This document shows positions 34,531-47,128 of a stretch of 64,000 nt of DNA, in pieces (position 1 is the first letter of the stretch; the number at the start of each line of letters is the position of its first letter). The DNA is from Mikania micrantha (Eukaryota > Streptophyta > Magnoliopsida > Asterales > Asteraceae), in NCBI GenBank assembly GCA_009363875.1, contig CM018692.1, forward strand, positions 136,501-200,500, read 5' to 3'. The notes under the pieces were generated by a model, which was not told where the DNA came from, searched no databases, and saw only the letters and a list, made by a program, of their open reading frames with translations. The translations under genes and the position numbers were made by a program.

Positions 34531-35773
34531 GAGTAAACTTCATTTTTGCTCCCTATGGTTTGATCAAAGTAACGCTTTTGCTCCAAAAGTTTCAAAATGC
34601 TCGTTTTGCTCCATAACGTATGCATTCGGTCTCAATCACCTCCAACCCACTAACACCGTTAATTTTTTCTGTTAAATGGAAGGGTATTTTAGACTTTTTA
34701 CACTTAAAGACTAATTGTGTCATTTACCTAAATTACTAATATAACAAGATGATTAAATAGAGGACTAAACATGTAATTTACTCAAATACCCTACCCACCC
34801 CCTTTTCTTCCCTTAACCAGTCACCACCACCACCACCGTTGGCCGCCATCACCACTACTGTCGTCGGTGCTGGGAAATCAACCGGTGTGAGGACGGAGAA
34901 GGAGCTGAACAGCACGGAATGTTAAACGCATCGCGACATATACCCACATTACCGGAAAATGACGTGGTACAGTTACTTTAGGTTTGCTAAACCGGAAAGA
35001 TTTGGGATTTCGCCGGTCCACCACCACCACCAACGATGGCAGCCACCGTATCCACCACCATGGCCATGCTAGGCTCCAAGTGCATGACCTCCGGCAAACC
35101 CTCCAAGCCTCTCCCCACCAAACCCATCTCTCTCATCTCCATCCCAAATCCTCCTCTAACCCCGCCACAATCTCAATCACCGGAACCGCCATCGCCAGAG
35201 CGATCTTGTCCACCTTGAGCTCGGCTGACCCCGCCTTCGCAGCACAACAAATCGCCGTCATTGCAGAAGGAGACAACCGCGGAATAGCGCTTTTGTTGCC
35301 GATTGTTCCCGCCGTCACGTGGGTGCTGTACAACATCTTTCAATCGGCGGTTAACCAGATTAACAGGATGAGGACCAAAGGAGTGGTTGTTGGGCTTGGG
35401 ATTGGCGGTGGTTTAGCTGCTTCATCTGGGCTTTTTGCGACCCCTGACGCCACCAACGGTGGTGGTGGTGGTGGTGGTGGTGACTGGTAAAGGGAAGAAA
35501 AGGGGGTGGGTAGGGTATTTGAGTAAATTACATGTTTAGTCCTTTGTTTTATCATCTTGTTATATTAGTAATTTAGGTAAATGACACAATTAGTCCTTAA
35601 GTGTAAAAAGTCTAAAATACCCTTCCATTTAACAGAAAGAATTAATGGTGTTAGTGGGTTGGAGCTGATTGAGACCGAATGCATACGTTATGGAGCAAAA
35701 CGAGCATTTTGAAACTATTGGAGCAAAAACGTTATTTTGATCAAACCACAGGGAGCAAAAACGAAGTTTACTC
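34531..35773. mobile_element. Mutator-like element carrying psbY (Pack-MULE)
   Basis: Terminal inverted repeats of about 310 bp (34531-34840 and 35456-35773) start GAGTAAACTTC. They are flanked by the identical 9-bp duplication TTAAAATAA at 34522-34530 and 35774-35782, the hallmark of Mutator-type insertion. There is no transposase. The interior holds a captured psbY segment, plus ~140 bp at 34841-34983 of unknown, GC-richer origin. The inverted repeats are nearly identical, so the element is not old. Confidence 0.93.
35036..35490 (+). pseudogene. psbY: Captured psbY (photosystem II PsbY precursor), frameshifted and truncated
   Basis: Nuclear psbY encodes a plastid precursor cut into small single-span photosystem II proteins. 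The ATG at 35036 opens a transit-peptide-like segment (MAATVSTTMAMLGSKCMTSG). Near 35155 the homology moves to another frame: TGTAIARAILSTLS, DNRGIALLLPIVPAVTWVLY, NQINRMRTKGVVVGLGIGGG. This frame runs to TAA 35488-35490. It carries one mature PsbY unit; the second unit known in Arabidopsis is missing. The C terminus (GGGGGGGGDW) is encoded by GGT repeats of the transposon's inverted repeat. The frame containing the mature unit is open from 34984, but its first ~55 codons are not PsbY. Expression is possible but no evidence is visible. Confidence 0.88.
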
Positions 35774-36179
35774 TTAAAATAATATATTGCTAGGGTTGTC
35801 TAGATTTCATGTAATAGTCTGAAACGATTACATCAAGATATTGTCTAATTTACACATGATGAATTACATATTCAACAATTCACAATTTTGTTTACCCTTA
35901 TATTTTTATTTGATTTCTTATATAATTGATTTAACAAAAAAAATCGGATTATCTTTCTACCACTTTAGCATACACCACATACTCTCTTACAAGTATTTTA
36001 ATACGTGGTACAGACTGAGTTAAGTTTTAGCTAAAGCATTATCAAAGAATGCATTTTCAATGTGTATATGCATTATATATGCACATGCGTAAACATATGA
36101 AAAAAGGGTTTACACAGTTTTTGGAAAATATAAATAATACGTTTTAGTTTCGTGAGTACTATATATAATAATTCTTCAT

Positions 36180-36480
36180 AAAAAACTTAACGGCATTAAC
36201 TTTTTCGAGCTTCAAACGGATTTTTTAGAGCTTTTGTTCAAAAAGAGAATATGAGTCGAATGACGTATAGCATACCTCAAAACATTGCTCCAATTGACGA
36301 AATTGTTCTTCAATTAGGTGTTTAAACTTTCAATTGATCAAAAAAATCATCAAATTGAGAAACTTGAAACAACGTTTCGAGGTAAGTTTTACTTCATTCG
36401 ATCCGTATTCTCTTTTTGAATAAAAGCCCTAAAAAATTCGTTTAAACTCGAAAAAGGTTAAAGTTGTTAAGTTTTTTTGA
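36180..36480. mobile_element. Foldback element (~110-bp inverted repeats)
   Basis: The left arm AAAAAACTTAACGGCATTAA continues through TTTTTCGAG and TTCAAAAAGAGAATA. It matches the reverse complement of the right arm ending at GTTAAGTTTTTTTGACGG. The loop near 36290-36370 is AATT-rich. Target duplications not resolved. Confidence 0.7.
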
Positions 36481-36611
36481 CGGCAGTCCGCTAGAGGTAA
36501 ATAGGTCGAAAGTAGGGTCCGTTATTGGGGATTTTCATGGTTAGGACCAGCAACGACTACTTGATCAAAGTTTGGATTATTAAAAGCCAATTTGCCTAAA
36601 AAATATGTTAA

Positions 36612-36729
36612 GTCCAAAAATGTAAGTAACAAATTATGTTTTATATTTTAGGCATGATATCAAATTTAAGAGAGATAATATCATGTCTAAAATATATAAA
36701 AGATTTGGTCCTTACATTTTTTTTTTGGA
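36612..36729. mobile_element. Small hairpin MITE candidate
   Basis: Arms of about 50 nt: AAAAATGTAAG...TTTATATTTTAGGCATGATATC pairs with GATAATATCATGTCTAAAATA...CTTACATTTTT. The loop is about 12 nt. No target duplication seen. Confidence 0.6.
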
Positions 36730-36952
36730 TAAAATCAATGTTTTCGTATAAGTGCAGTATAAGTGCACACACTTAGTGATCGAGAGTTTAAAATATAAAT
36801 TCAATTTAGAGTGCGAGGTGTACAAAGTTTGTATATAATTATTACGCGCGCAAGAATGATTAACACTGACGTGATAATTTAACATAGAGATGAAACTGTC
36901 ACATGGGGGTGGAATTATCACGTAACACGTCCTAAATCACCACACCTATCAT

Positions 36953-37402
36953 TGTTGGACATGATCATGTAAGAATAAATATTTACAATATGACCCTCAT
37001 GATTATTTAACTAAATAGATCAATTACTAAATTACCCTAACAGATAGATAATTATTTGATGGACATAATTATCCTTATTTATCCTAATTAGGGTTTCCCC
37101 TTGGGTGTATATAAATAGAGACTAAATGGCTCCTAATCTCGGTTACTTGTCATTAACATCACAATCGTTTTCTCCTCACCCTTAGAGAAAACGTGAACCC
37201 CATAACCAAGCCTCTCTCCTAACTCCATCCTCACCATACACCCTAAACGGGAACCCGGTCAAGATCATCATCTCAGGAATCTCTCAGGAACGATGTCTGG
37301 AATCAACAACGCATTCACTGGATTCACAGGTTTCATCTAATCTCTATTTCATTCATGTTTTCGTATTCATGTTTAAATCTAAACCAAAGGAATCGATCCA
37401 AC
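36953..37402 (+). repeat. Copia-type LTR, 450 bp
   Basis: Begins TGTTGGACATGATC and ends ATCGATCCAACA (inverted terminal TGTTGGA/TCCAACA). TGTATATAAATAGAG near 37106 is a good TATA box and a CT-rich leader follows. The flanks (ATCAT / GATAA) do not match, so it is a truncated element rather than a clean solo LTR, or an older decayed one. A short open frame MSGINNAFTGFTG begins at 37293. Confidence 0.55.
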
Positions 37403-38002
37403 AGATAAGGCTTTAGATACCAACTGAAACAACAAACTGATCATGGCCAGGTCAGTTTTATTGACTTTGGTTGTACTCGGTTTGATAGCATCCCATGCCT
37501 TGTATATCTTGAAAATAACCTTCATGCATCTATAATGTCCACGAAGTGTAGTTTGTACTTTGTGGAGGTGAGCATTGTGCCTTATTCTTTTTTCTTTTAA
37601 TGTGAAAGGATATTTTTCATATATATTGTAATATATATCAAAAAAATTAAATTTAATATGTTGGTAACAAGTCTCATTATATAATATATTTTAATATATC
37701 TAATTTTTTTATTTAAAGTTTACCTCATTTTTATACATAAATAACTTTTTTCTATTGTATTAATATTTTTATTAAAATGATACCATTATACACGTCTCAT
37801 TTTCCTTTTTAAATCCATTAAGTCTCGACTTGTTAGTAATTTTTTTTCCAGGTATTCATATTTACATCAATTTAATGAATATAAACATAACACATTATTT
37901 TGAATTTTTTTCTTACAATCGTAATTACATCACTTTTATCAACTAAATAATATAAAGTCAGCTTTACACATTTCTTACATCACTGTAATTGAATAAATTA
38001 TA
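37403..38002. other. Intergenic; possible lone exon near 37470-37567
   Basis: One open stretch (frame FDSIPCLVYLENNLHA...) ends at a GTGAGC donor-like site near 37567. I cannot assign it to a family. The rest is AT-rich. Confidence 0.3.
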
Positions 38003-39162
38003 TGTAACACCCCGACCGATGGTGGAAACGTCGGGATGCCACGAGGGATGTGTAGATTGTTCATAAGCTCGTGGGCATCTAATATAAATCAACACATATC
38101 AATTAATCAACAAAATTAATTACACAAAAATCATGTTCATCATGAATTAGTTACATCAATTACACAAAAGATTTAGCTATCTAACTAAATTCTAGTCTTC
38201 AGAATCTCAGTTATTTAGCTAAGTCCGAGATCCTACGTGGTGATGTCCCAAAAGAATGTAGAGCTATCCTGCCCTACCTACTTGCCTCCGTTCCCTGAAA
38301 CATGTAAAAATCAAGTGTCAACTACGAATTAGTTGGTGAGTAATCATAAGTTTTATATTTAAAAATGTTTTACAAAATGGTTTTAAGAGTTTATAGTTTT
38401 CTAAGAAAATCCACATGGACAACTGCGAGATAATCCAACACAATATTCAACCACACAATCCAAACACATAATCCAAACACATATCAATAAATCATAGATA
38501 ATCAATCACATCCATATTCAATCAGTCTCAATCATCAATACTCTCAATTAGTATAAGTGACAATACATGCATCATTGTATATGACCGAGGTCAATGACAA
38601 CGACACACGGAGTTGTGGAAATTGTCACACCTCAAGCTGGCAGGAACAGATCGGTTTTCCCGTCGGGCGGAAGGTTCCCGGGGCGTGATATCGTTGTGAT
38701 AATCGAAATGATCAGATTGTTTACATGGCACATGATGTATAATGATAAATGCTAACATGACATATGATATAGAATTACAAAGTTAAATTACAATGTTACG
38801 TTCATAATTTAACTAAGTAAATCTATCTAAAAAGAATCATTGTGTTTATATCTTGTAACTGTACAAGATCTACAAAATATGATTCATTGATTTGTCATTC
38901 CAAAATTATGGTCACCCAAAATGTAGCTAGGTCTTCTAAAAGTCCTCTAGCTATGCTCTTGATATGTGGTGACTAAACCTGTTTGTCACCTGAGAAAAAC
39001 ATGTATTTAAACAAAGTCAACACTAGGTTGGTGAGTTCATAAGTTTAACAATTGAAAACCATTGAATTTATGTCAGTCTTGTTCACAATGTTTCACACAA
39101 GTTGTATCGACAATTGATTCCCATGTTTCACACAATCTCCTCTCCATGGTTATATTTACAGA

Positions 39163-39259
39163 TAGTGTCTCATCCAACCAAGCATGCTTATATATAGGGC
39201 ATACGAAAGGGTCAAGCCCAGACGCCATCCCACCACATGCTCAACTGGATTCGACACTA
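39163..39259 (-). other. Structured motif h6
   Basis: In sense TAGTGTCGAATCCAGTTGAG + CATG (39259-39236) pairs with the arm at 39186-39163: 18 Watson-Crick, four G-U and two mismatches. The core is TGGTGGGATGG...GGGCTTGACCC...TGCCCTATATATAA. Confidence 0.75.
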
Positions 39260-39337
39260 CCTGTAATACAACGATGGATACCCATTTCATTACACCCATG
39301 ATTTCCCCGGTATGATCATCTCAACAATGAAAAAGAA

Positions 39338-39860
39338 AGAGATGTAATTATCTCTGTTAGACATTCCTTACGAAATAGCCCGGCATGTAAGACAAACTAA
39401 TGATTAAATAAAGAGACTTAATGATCTCTGTTAGCTATTCCTTACGGATTAGCCCGGCATGTATAATATCCAAATAATTGCGTAAAGAGACAAAATTGTC
39501 TCTGTTAGCTATTCCTTACGGATTAGCCCGGCATGTAAGATATCATACTCGATATCTAGAGCGAAACTTAATAGTTTATGTAGCTAATCATTACTTATTA
39601 TCCCGGCGTGTAAGATATCATACTCGATATCTAGAGCGAAACTTAATAGTTTCTGTAGCTAATCATTACTGATTAGCCCGGCGTGTAAGATATCATACTC
39701 GATATCTAGGTAGGGACATAATAGTCCCAGTAGCTGTCAACCCTGTCCAGCCCGGTGTGTAAAATGTCCTACTCATGATTCCTAGTTTGAGACGTAATAG
39801 TCTCAGTAGCTGTCATTACTGAACAGCCCGGCACGTAAGATATCCTCCCACAATATCTAT
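39338..39860 (-). repeat. Tandem ~60-75-bp hairpin array in family A LTR
   Basis: Seven units, each with a small stem and a conserved GATTAGCCCGGCRTGTAAGA block. Stems are AGAGAT/ATCTCT (39338), AGAGA/TCTCT (39412), AGAGACA/TGTCTCT (39486), AAACT/AGTTT (39565), GAAACT/AGTTTC (39638), GGGAC/GTCCC (39713) and TGAGAC/GTCTCA (39788). Middle units also contain AGATATC...GATATCT. Arms change together between units. Copy O lacks the array. Confidence 0.85.
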
Positions 39861-40799
39861 TGGAATGAATACGATCCCTAGTTTTTATAAATGACATTAA
39901 TTTGGAATGATAGCACTCCTCGTGCCCTGTGTAACTTCATTAGATTACCCCATGCCCTGATGATTAGTGTTAGTGATTTGCCCGACTGATCTACGGTTGT
40001 GTAAACGGCACCCTCTGACGATTATAGGATGTGCTCTAAATAGAGTCTTAATAGGTAATGATAGTATATGTGGGGAATGCCATCCCGCAAGCGTGTGCTC
40101 ATAATATCCTCCTCGATATCACGAGTAATTGTCTCAACTGTTATCTCGATGTTGAGTGTTCTTACTAACTTGAACAAAGTGTTATAAGAACTTTTCTTAT
40201 ACACAATGTTAGAAATGTGTGAATGATCTTGTTATCATGAAGTTACGTTATCATGACTATCATTCTTGTTATTTGTAATTGTTATTGGTATGTTATCCCT
40301 TGGTTTTCACGTTGTTCTATCGTATAAGAATAATGCACGGTTGAAAGATATACTCTTAGCAACTTACGTTATCCTATGTGTTAATGTGTCATGATTCTAG
40401 GTTGGCATGTAGCATCCTGGCTAGTTCAGGTATGATAGAATCAATCAAGCAAGCATGTAATGATAAACGATAATAACGATAAACAATTATTATCTAAATC
40501 ATAATATAAGCAATATGTTAATGGAAACTTATAAATAATTAAAAGTTAAGCATGTTTCTCAGCCCCGAGCTTTGAAATCAGAAAAGATTAGAAAAGGGGG
40601 CATATGAACTCACCTTGTTGTTGTAGTGGTTGACTAAGACTCAAGAATGCCCGCACTCACTGTTGTCGTACTGATGTTGTATTCACAATCTTGTGTTTGA
40701 TTAAATGTTATTTGAGTTATGATCCCTTATTTGATTGTTCTTTTGAAATCTGAGTTGTTAACTGAGTTGTTGTAGTGAAAATGACTTATTTTCGTGATT

Positions 40800-41014
40800 T
40801 TAGTAAGAATGAGTCATGCTAATGAGTGTTCGCCCGAATGAGTCATGCTAATGAGTGTTCACCAGAATGAGTTATTCACCCGACTGAGTCACCCGAACGA
40901 GTCACCCGAATGACTCATTCTCCCGAATCATTCTCCTGGTTCATTCTCCAGGTTCATTCTCCCTGCTCATTCTCCTGACTCATTCTCCCGAATGGCTCAT
41001 TCTCCCGACTCATT
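40800..41014 (-). repeat. CTCATTCTCCCGA minisatellite, left part
   Basis: Irregular repeats of CTCATTCTCCCGA(ATGG), split by element B; the right part is at 49785-49950. It occupies the LTR position held by the CGAACC array in copy O. Confidence 0.85.
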
Positions 41015-43636
41015 TGTAACATTTCGATAAATCAAGTAAGTTCGAAAGCTAACAATAAATTCAAAATGTTAATATATGATAAAGAAAACACTTTTATTGA
41101 CAAATTTATAACAATAATATTTATAATAATAATTCTTAGGTTCTAAAAGTTATAAAATAAACTTTATAAAATAATAATAATAACAATAATAATAATAAAG
41201 CATTATCAAAATATATAAATATTTTACTTAAACAAACGTTAAGATTTTTGATAACTTATATAAACTTTATGAATACAATTTTATGATTTCAGCTAAAACT
41301 TTATAAAGATATTATAAAATATTTTTGTATAAACCTTTATAAACAGAAGGACTAAAACTGCCAAATATACAAACTGATATTAGAGAGATAAATGAGAGGG
41401 GTTGTTCCTGCCATTAGCCCAAACTCATCACCTTCTTCCCCATCTAACTAAATTCATGGATACCCATTATCCATCCTTTGACCCATTCTCAACCCATCTC
41501 GTTCTACAACCATAATAACCGGATAAAACTTAACAAGTTTGAATTTTTTTTCAACTACGAACATAGTGGAATGGATAACAACAAACAATTCGTTAAATTA
41601 AAGTCAAAATCATACGAAATTCGTTCCTAAAGATCCGCGGTCGACGAAGCTATTAAAATCTATATGAACGAGCATAAAACTCAAATTAAATCAAACCACA
41701 CATCTCATTAGCTTCCACGAATAATTCTGTGCACAAGAAACGCATGAAGAAGCACTTTACATCGCGAAATCGAGCCTCAAAGGTGTGGCTGAGACGAATC
41801 TGAACCACAAGTCGAAATCCAATAAATCAAACACAAAGGTTAGTAATATTTATATCATTAGCTTCGGTTTTTGATGCTTAACAAAAGCCCCATGGTTTTC
41901 GATCCGTTCGATTGAGAGATAAATCGAATTTGATGCATTTAGGAAACTAGGGCTCGTAGATTATAAAATTGATTTGGGGATCAAAACAAATCAGTGTTTA
42001 AAACAAATTAAAACGCGAAAATCTCGTGGCTTGTAGCCTTGATCCACTGGTTAACACGCTTGTGTTTGGGAGCATTGATCACGGGTTCGAAACCCAGCCG
42101 GGCCGGGTTTTAGCCGTTTTTAACATTTTTTTTATCTTTATATTTAATAACTATTTTTACATTCTGATTTCATCAAAATTTTTATAAACTTAAAAACTAT
42201 TATTTTTACATATAAAAACAATATTCAGTTTTATTTAGTTATTTAATTTATTTATATATTTACTAACTTATTTATTTATTTATTTATTTTTATACAAAAG
42301 CTATTATGTTTAAAACTTTGTCGTTGGGATTTATTATAAATATTTTAACTAGAGTTTTATAAAAAAAAACATAAAATTCTAATTTAAATTTTTTTTTTAA
42401 AATTATGAATAACTATTATGAAATTAGTTTAATATAATTTTTTTTTTTTATAATAACTTAGTTAGTAAAATTATACATTTAATTTTTGTAAGTTTTACTA
42501 AATTACAAGGAAAATATTTTAACAATTTTTTTTTATATATAAATAACAGTGTAATAAACTAATGTATTATTAATTTATCTTAAATTGTTTAAAAGGTAAA
42601 TTATTTGGTGTAACATACGATATATAAACAAATTTTTTTTTAGAAATATATATATTATTTTATGATGGACTATTAGTTAAAATTTAATTAATTCAAAGCA
42701 TACAAATTCCAAAGGAATCATATGAGTCTATACTTATATAATTCTTTTGAATAAACATAAATTGTAAACATTTACACATGAAATCACAATATTATAGTTG
42801 TATTAGAAATCCATAGAAATCATAAGTTATATTAGTTTATGTTTGATTTCACAATATAGGTTGATTACATTGTGTTGGATACTAGTTGACTACATCATAC
42901 TTGGCATTATTCGCAAGTTAGTTTATCAATCAATGTGAGTTTCATTTTCCCCTTTTCTTATTTTTTTGTTTGTTTACAAAACCTCGGGGGTGAAACATGT
43001 ACTTTATATTATTATGCAATTCTATATGTGAACTTGTGTGAATCTATGTGCTTTATGTTTCAAACTAGCTTGATTGCAATTACTCATGGCAATAGCAATA
43101 AGTCCATCATTTAAACTCATGGCAATGGCAATAAGTCCACATACAACTACGACAATTGATCATGCGTCACAACTAGTTGCTTAGTAGATTCTATACATGT
43201 TGAAAGACCGCTGAGATAGAATTGAAAGGTGACACCCCTAATTGTTTATCGGTTTTGTTTCCACATGAATGCCTAGTTTACCTTGTTTCATTTGAATTGC
43301 ATACGATAACTTTGAAACTATTGAACTATTTATTGAGTCAAAACAATGACTCTCACCAACTTTATAGTTGACCTTTTTATTTAAACATGTTTCAGGTGGA
43401 AACGCTACTTAAGCATGAAAAGAGATTGGATTTAGTTTTATTGTTATGTTTAGAATTTGGTTGTTCGATTTAGTATTTCCTTTTATTATGTAATTGATGG
43501 TATAATGTTATTTGATTATTAAGTTGAACTTATGATAATGATTGGTTTGAATTTATTGAAATAAACACCCTGTGCTTTTGAGCAATCTACACTTCATGTA
43601 CACTCCGATGATTCCGCCATTGGTCGGGGTGTTACA
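41015..43636 (+). repeat. Element B 5' LTR
   Basis: TGTAACATTTCG...GGTCGGGGTGTTACA. Contains the tRNA-like relic at 42025-42100 and poly(T)/(A)-rich tracts around 42360-42530. Confidence 0.95.
42025..42100 (+). other. tRNA-like relic in LTR B
   Basis: GATCCACTGGTTAACACG resembles a tRNA D-arm/A box and CGGGTTCGAAACCCAG (B box 42084-42094) a T-arm. The duplicate in the 3' LTR is near 48173-48248. Homologous in position to the relic in LTR D. Confidence 0.5.
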
Positions 43637-43639
43637 GAT

Positions 43640-43652
43640 TGGTATCAGAGCC
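43640..43652 (+). other. Primer binding site of B (tRNA-iMet)
   Basis: TGGTATCAGAGCC three bases after the 5' LTR. Confidence 0.95.
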
Positions 43653-43705
43653 TGGGTTATAGAGAATTAGGTTATTAAGAAATAATGACCTAGACTATAA
43701 CCATA

Positions 43706-43966
43706 GAATGACTAGATTATGAACTCTAAGTTTGAACTTGATAATTGCCATGATTATGCTATAAACTCTCAGTTTGAACTACATAGTTGCCATGCTAGGC
43801 CATGAATTGTTATTTGAACTCCATAGTTGTCATGCTAGGCCATGAATTGTTAATTGAACTCTATAGTTGTCATGCTAGGCCATGAATTGTTAATTGAACT
43901 CTATAGTTGCCATGCTAGGCCATGATATGTAGTTTGAACTCTGTAGTTGCCATGATAGGTCAAATT
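43706..43966 (+). repeat. 40-bp tandem repeats in B leader
   Basis: About six units of GCCATGAATTGTTAATTGAA + CTCTATAGTTGTCATGCTAG, best preserved between 43790 and 43960, just downstream of the PBS. Confidence 0.85.
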
Positions 43967-45357
43967 TGATTATATGACTACGATGTGCTACTTGACTACT
44001 TATTTGATAGGCCAAATGTTTGTACCTAGTTTATGATATTTTTATTCACACACTAGACTTAGGGTTCAAAATTTCTTGACCCCTTTTTTTTACGTCTTGC
44101 AAGAGGATCGTCACTACGAAGACTGCTATCATACTTACATGTTTAATTAAATCTTTGAATCTCATCAATAGTCTTTAGGTTCACATTAGTGAGTAGGAAA
44201 CACATATAATCTGGAAGGGGGAATACATGTACTTTGATGAGTTCTGTCTAGGAAAGCACATCTTATAAATCCAAATCTACTGATGGATCTGTTATGCTTT
44301 CCTGGGAACCCTTGAAGTGAGTATGAACCTATAGGATAAAGTATGTATTTCTGAAAGTTAATTGGACTTAAACACTTTGATATGTCAAAAGTATTTCTTT
44401 AGGAATACAATCAAAGTATTTCTTTGTGATTGAACTTCATTTAAACTCTCTAATTTCATCTTGAACCTTCTATGCATTATGTCATAAATTTTAGTTCTGA
44501 CCCTTTTCTTTTGAACTCTTGGAACACGCATATAACGTTTTCTTTTTATAGACATCATAGTTGAACAACAAATCTAAGAACACAAAGACATTATGCTTAT
44601 GAATTATGATATATACATATATCATTTTAAACTAAAGTGTTATAATGTTTGATAACAATTATTATTCAACTATAAGATCCTAAGATATTTAAACTTATGA
44701 TCGGTGATATTTATTATCTTAATCTAAAGTTCTAAGTTAGATGTCTTATGTTATACTCCATATTTATAAACAACATATTATGATATTATGAGTTATGGTG
44801 TACACTTATCATACTAATTTAAGTATCATAATATCATAATCATTATATTATTAAATACATTAAAACATTAGATTTCATTGCAAAAATTGCAATTTTTGAA
44901 ATCACAATACACCTACTATTTTGAACTAGTCAAGTTTGAGTATTATGTGACGGACTTGTAATAACCTGGTAGGTTAAAGCTTGTTACACCAAACGTCATA
45001 TGGATACGAAAACTTTTATCACCTTCATACAAAAGTCAACCGTACCAATTTCAGTTTTACAAAACAAAATTCTTTAATCTATTCGATTGAGGAATGGTTG
45101 TACTAGTCAAGTCTAGTTTGCATTTGATATTAACTCAATTATGTACCACGTTCATAAAGTAGGATAAGCATGCAAGGAAAATTTTCGTTACGGGTGCACA
45201 CGGAACGAAAATTTGCAGTGCATGTGAATCTTACAAATACAAAACAAGGTACACTATTGTAGTAATATATGAATGTAAAACTTAAACATAATCAAACATA
45301 TTGACCTAAAACTCAAGTATTTTCATTAGAAAGGTTGTGTTGTATTGGTAGGTGATT

Positions 45358-45444
45358 GGTATGCTTTCAAAGTTTTGTTGGTGTGGTGGGTTGGCTGCGG
45401 TATACCCTATATATAAGCACCAACAATATTTTGGGAGTAGCACC
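45358..45444 (+). other. Structured motif h7
   Basis: GGTATGCTTTCAAAGTTTTG + TTGGTG pairs with CACCAACAATATTTTGGGAG + TAGCACC; the stem is about 25 bp with several G-U pairs. The core is TGGTGGGTTGG...ACCCTATATATAAG. Confidence 0.75.
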
Positions 45445-46055
45445 GAAAGCTTGACCAATGTTAGGATTTATAAATTTCAGCATGTCAATAAGGTAATCTT
45501 AGTCAAACTATTAGTCGAAATCAGTAAATTCTTGTATACTAAGACTATGTGTGTATCCTACACCAAACCAATCAAAAGTCTTAGTTATTATTCTCATATG
45601 AAGACAACAAGGAAATTTTATTGTTGGAATGAAAACACGAAAGACGAATACGTAACCTAAGAGTCTTTAGTCGGGAATCTCTCAAACATCAAACTTTAAA
45701 TTTAATGTAAACCTATGATGATAACTTTTTGATATTATTTCGCGACTAGGATATAATGTTGCTCTATTACGTAACCCACATATTCTCAAATCACAAGTTG
45801 TGCTTTAGATTTGGTTTATTGCGATTTGAATTCCTAAACCCATTTATATGTGGTATAAGGGAATTGGAAGATTGTATCACTCTTTCCTTTGATCGTCAAC
45901 AACAAAACATTCTCATTAAGAATCAAAACCTATTCCTCGCGCATCTTCACTCTACTAAATTAATTTGAGATACCAAAAGGAATAAAAAACCTAATTAACT
46001 AAAATAATACCGTAATATAATAGAATTATCATCATAGAATCTGAATGGAGGAAAA

Positions 46056-46140
46056 CTATCAAATATTGACAATGTGGTGGGTTGGTGGCTGGGTTCGCCC
46101 TACATATACCCTATACATAAACATTGTCAATAAATGATAG
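46056..46140 (+). other. Structured motif h8
   Basis: CTATCAAATATTGACAATGT pairs with ACATTGTCAATAAATGATAG except for two central positions. The core holds GGTGGGTTGG, a nested GGGTTCGCCC hairpin and ACCCTATACATAA. Confidence 0.8.
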
Positions 46141-47128
46141 AATACTCTAGCAGGAATTAATAAGTAAACGAACTAAAGTAGGGGAGAGAGAGTTGTTTTC
46201 ATATTTTTTTTAGGCTTACTATGTCAGAATAAGCATTCACATAAAATAATTATACAATTTTCAACATTTATTACAAAACACTCGCAAACTACATGATTCT
46301 CGTATCTAGATAACATTATCTTATATGTTGTAAAACAATACCTCTAAGAATATTCTTGAATGAGACATTAACATTCCAAACAAAGAGTTATACCCTTTCA
46401 GATAATAACTATACTCAAGAAGCCATGAACATTATCAAAGCAATACTGACCAAACTTAATCGAATTTAATACTATATTCCTTAACAAAGTCTGGAGCACG
46501 AAAACATATCAAATCATAGTCCATAATTAAATTTGAACTCCTTGAAAATAATTCCTAGTCACATAACATAATATATAAAAACTAAAATCCCAACAAACCA
46601 TGTTTGTTAATCATAAAGTGACTTACATAACAAAACAAATCACTGATTGTCTATTTATTGCGTGACTAATTACCTTCACTGTTAGGATGTGAGAAGACAT
46701 AACTACGAAATCTATTACTAAACTAACACGAACTTAAATTGGTCATCACAACGTATGGGTTGTCATTGACCGCTTCAATAACACGAAAAGACATAACCAT
46801 GTTGATGAAATCGTAAGCTAACATAGCATTTCTCAAATTTTCTAAAGAAACTTTGCAAAGCTCCTATTACTTTTCACATGTCAAAATTAAATACATGTTT
46901 GGCTGACAAGAACCTACAGTACCACTCCGGATGTTAGCAGCAATGCATAATGTGCATTGTGAAGAAATCTCTAGAAATCATGAATTATCATATCAAACAA
47001 TTTAAGAGAAGCTGAATATCGATTATTAAGGTTCGATGAGAATCTAAACATGGTCAAGTGATCATTTGGGAATACAAATACCAAATGAAAAAGGAAATGT
47101 CCTCATCAGGTCTTCTATAGTTTTTCTT

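Larger units (their letters stand above)
43967..47128 (+). other. B interior without coding capacity
   Basis: AT-rich, no retroviral domain in any frame. It carries structured motifs h7 and h8. Confidence 0.75.

Noticed and set aside
37403..37425. TTGGTATCTAAAGCC on the minus strand as a primer binding site
   Set aside because: It matches the initiator tRNA only partly and lies on the wrong side of the adjacent LTR for that strand.
45352..45660. 102-codon open frame in element B
   Set aside because: It overlaps the hairpin h7, has no gag-like feature, and the TATA-rich codons suggest chance.
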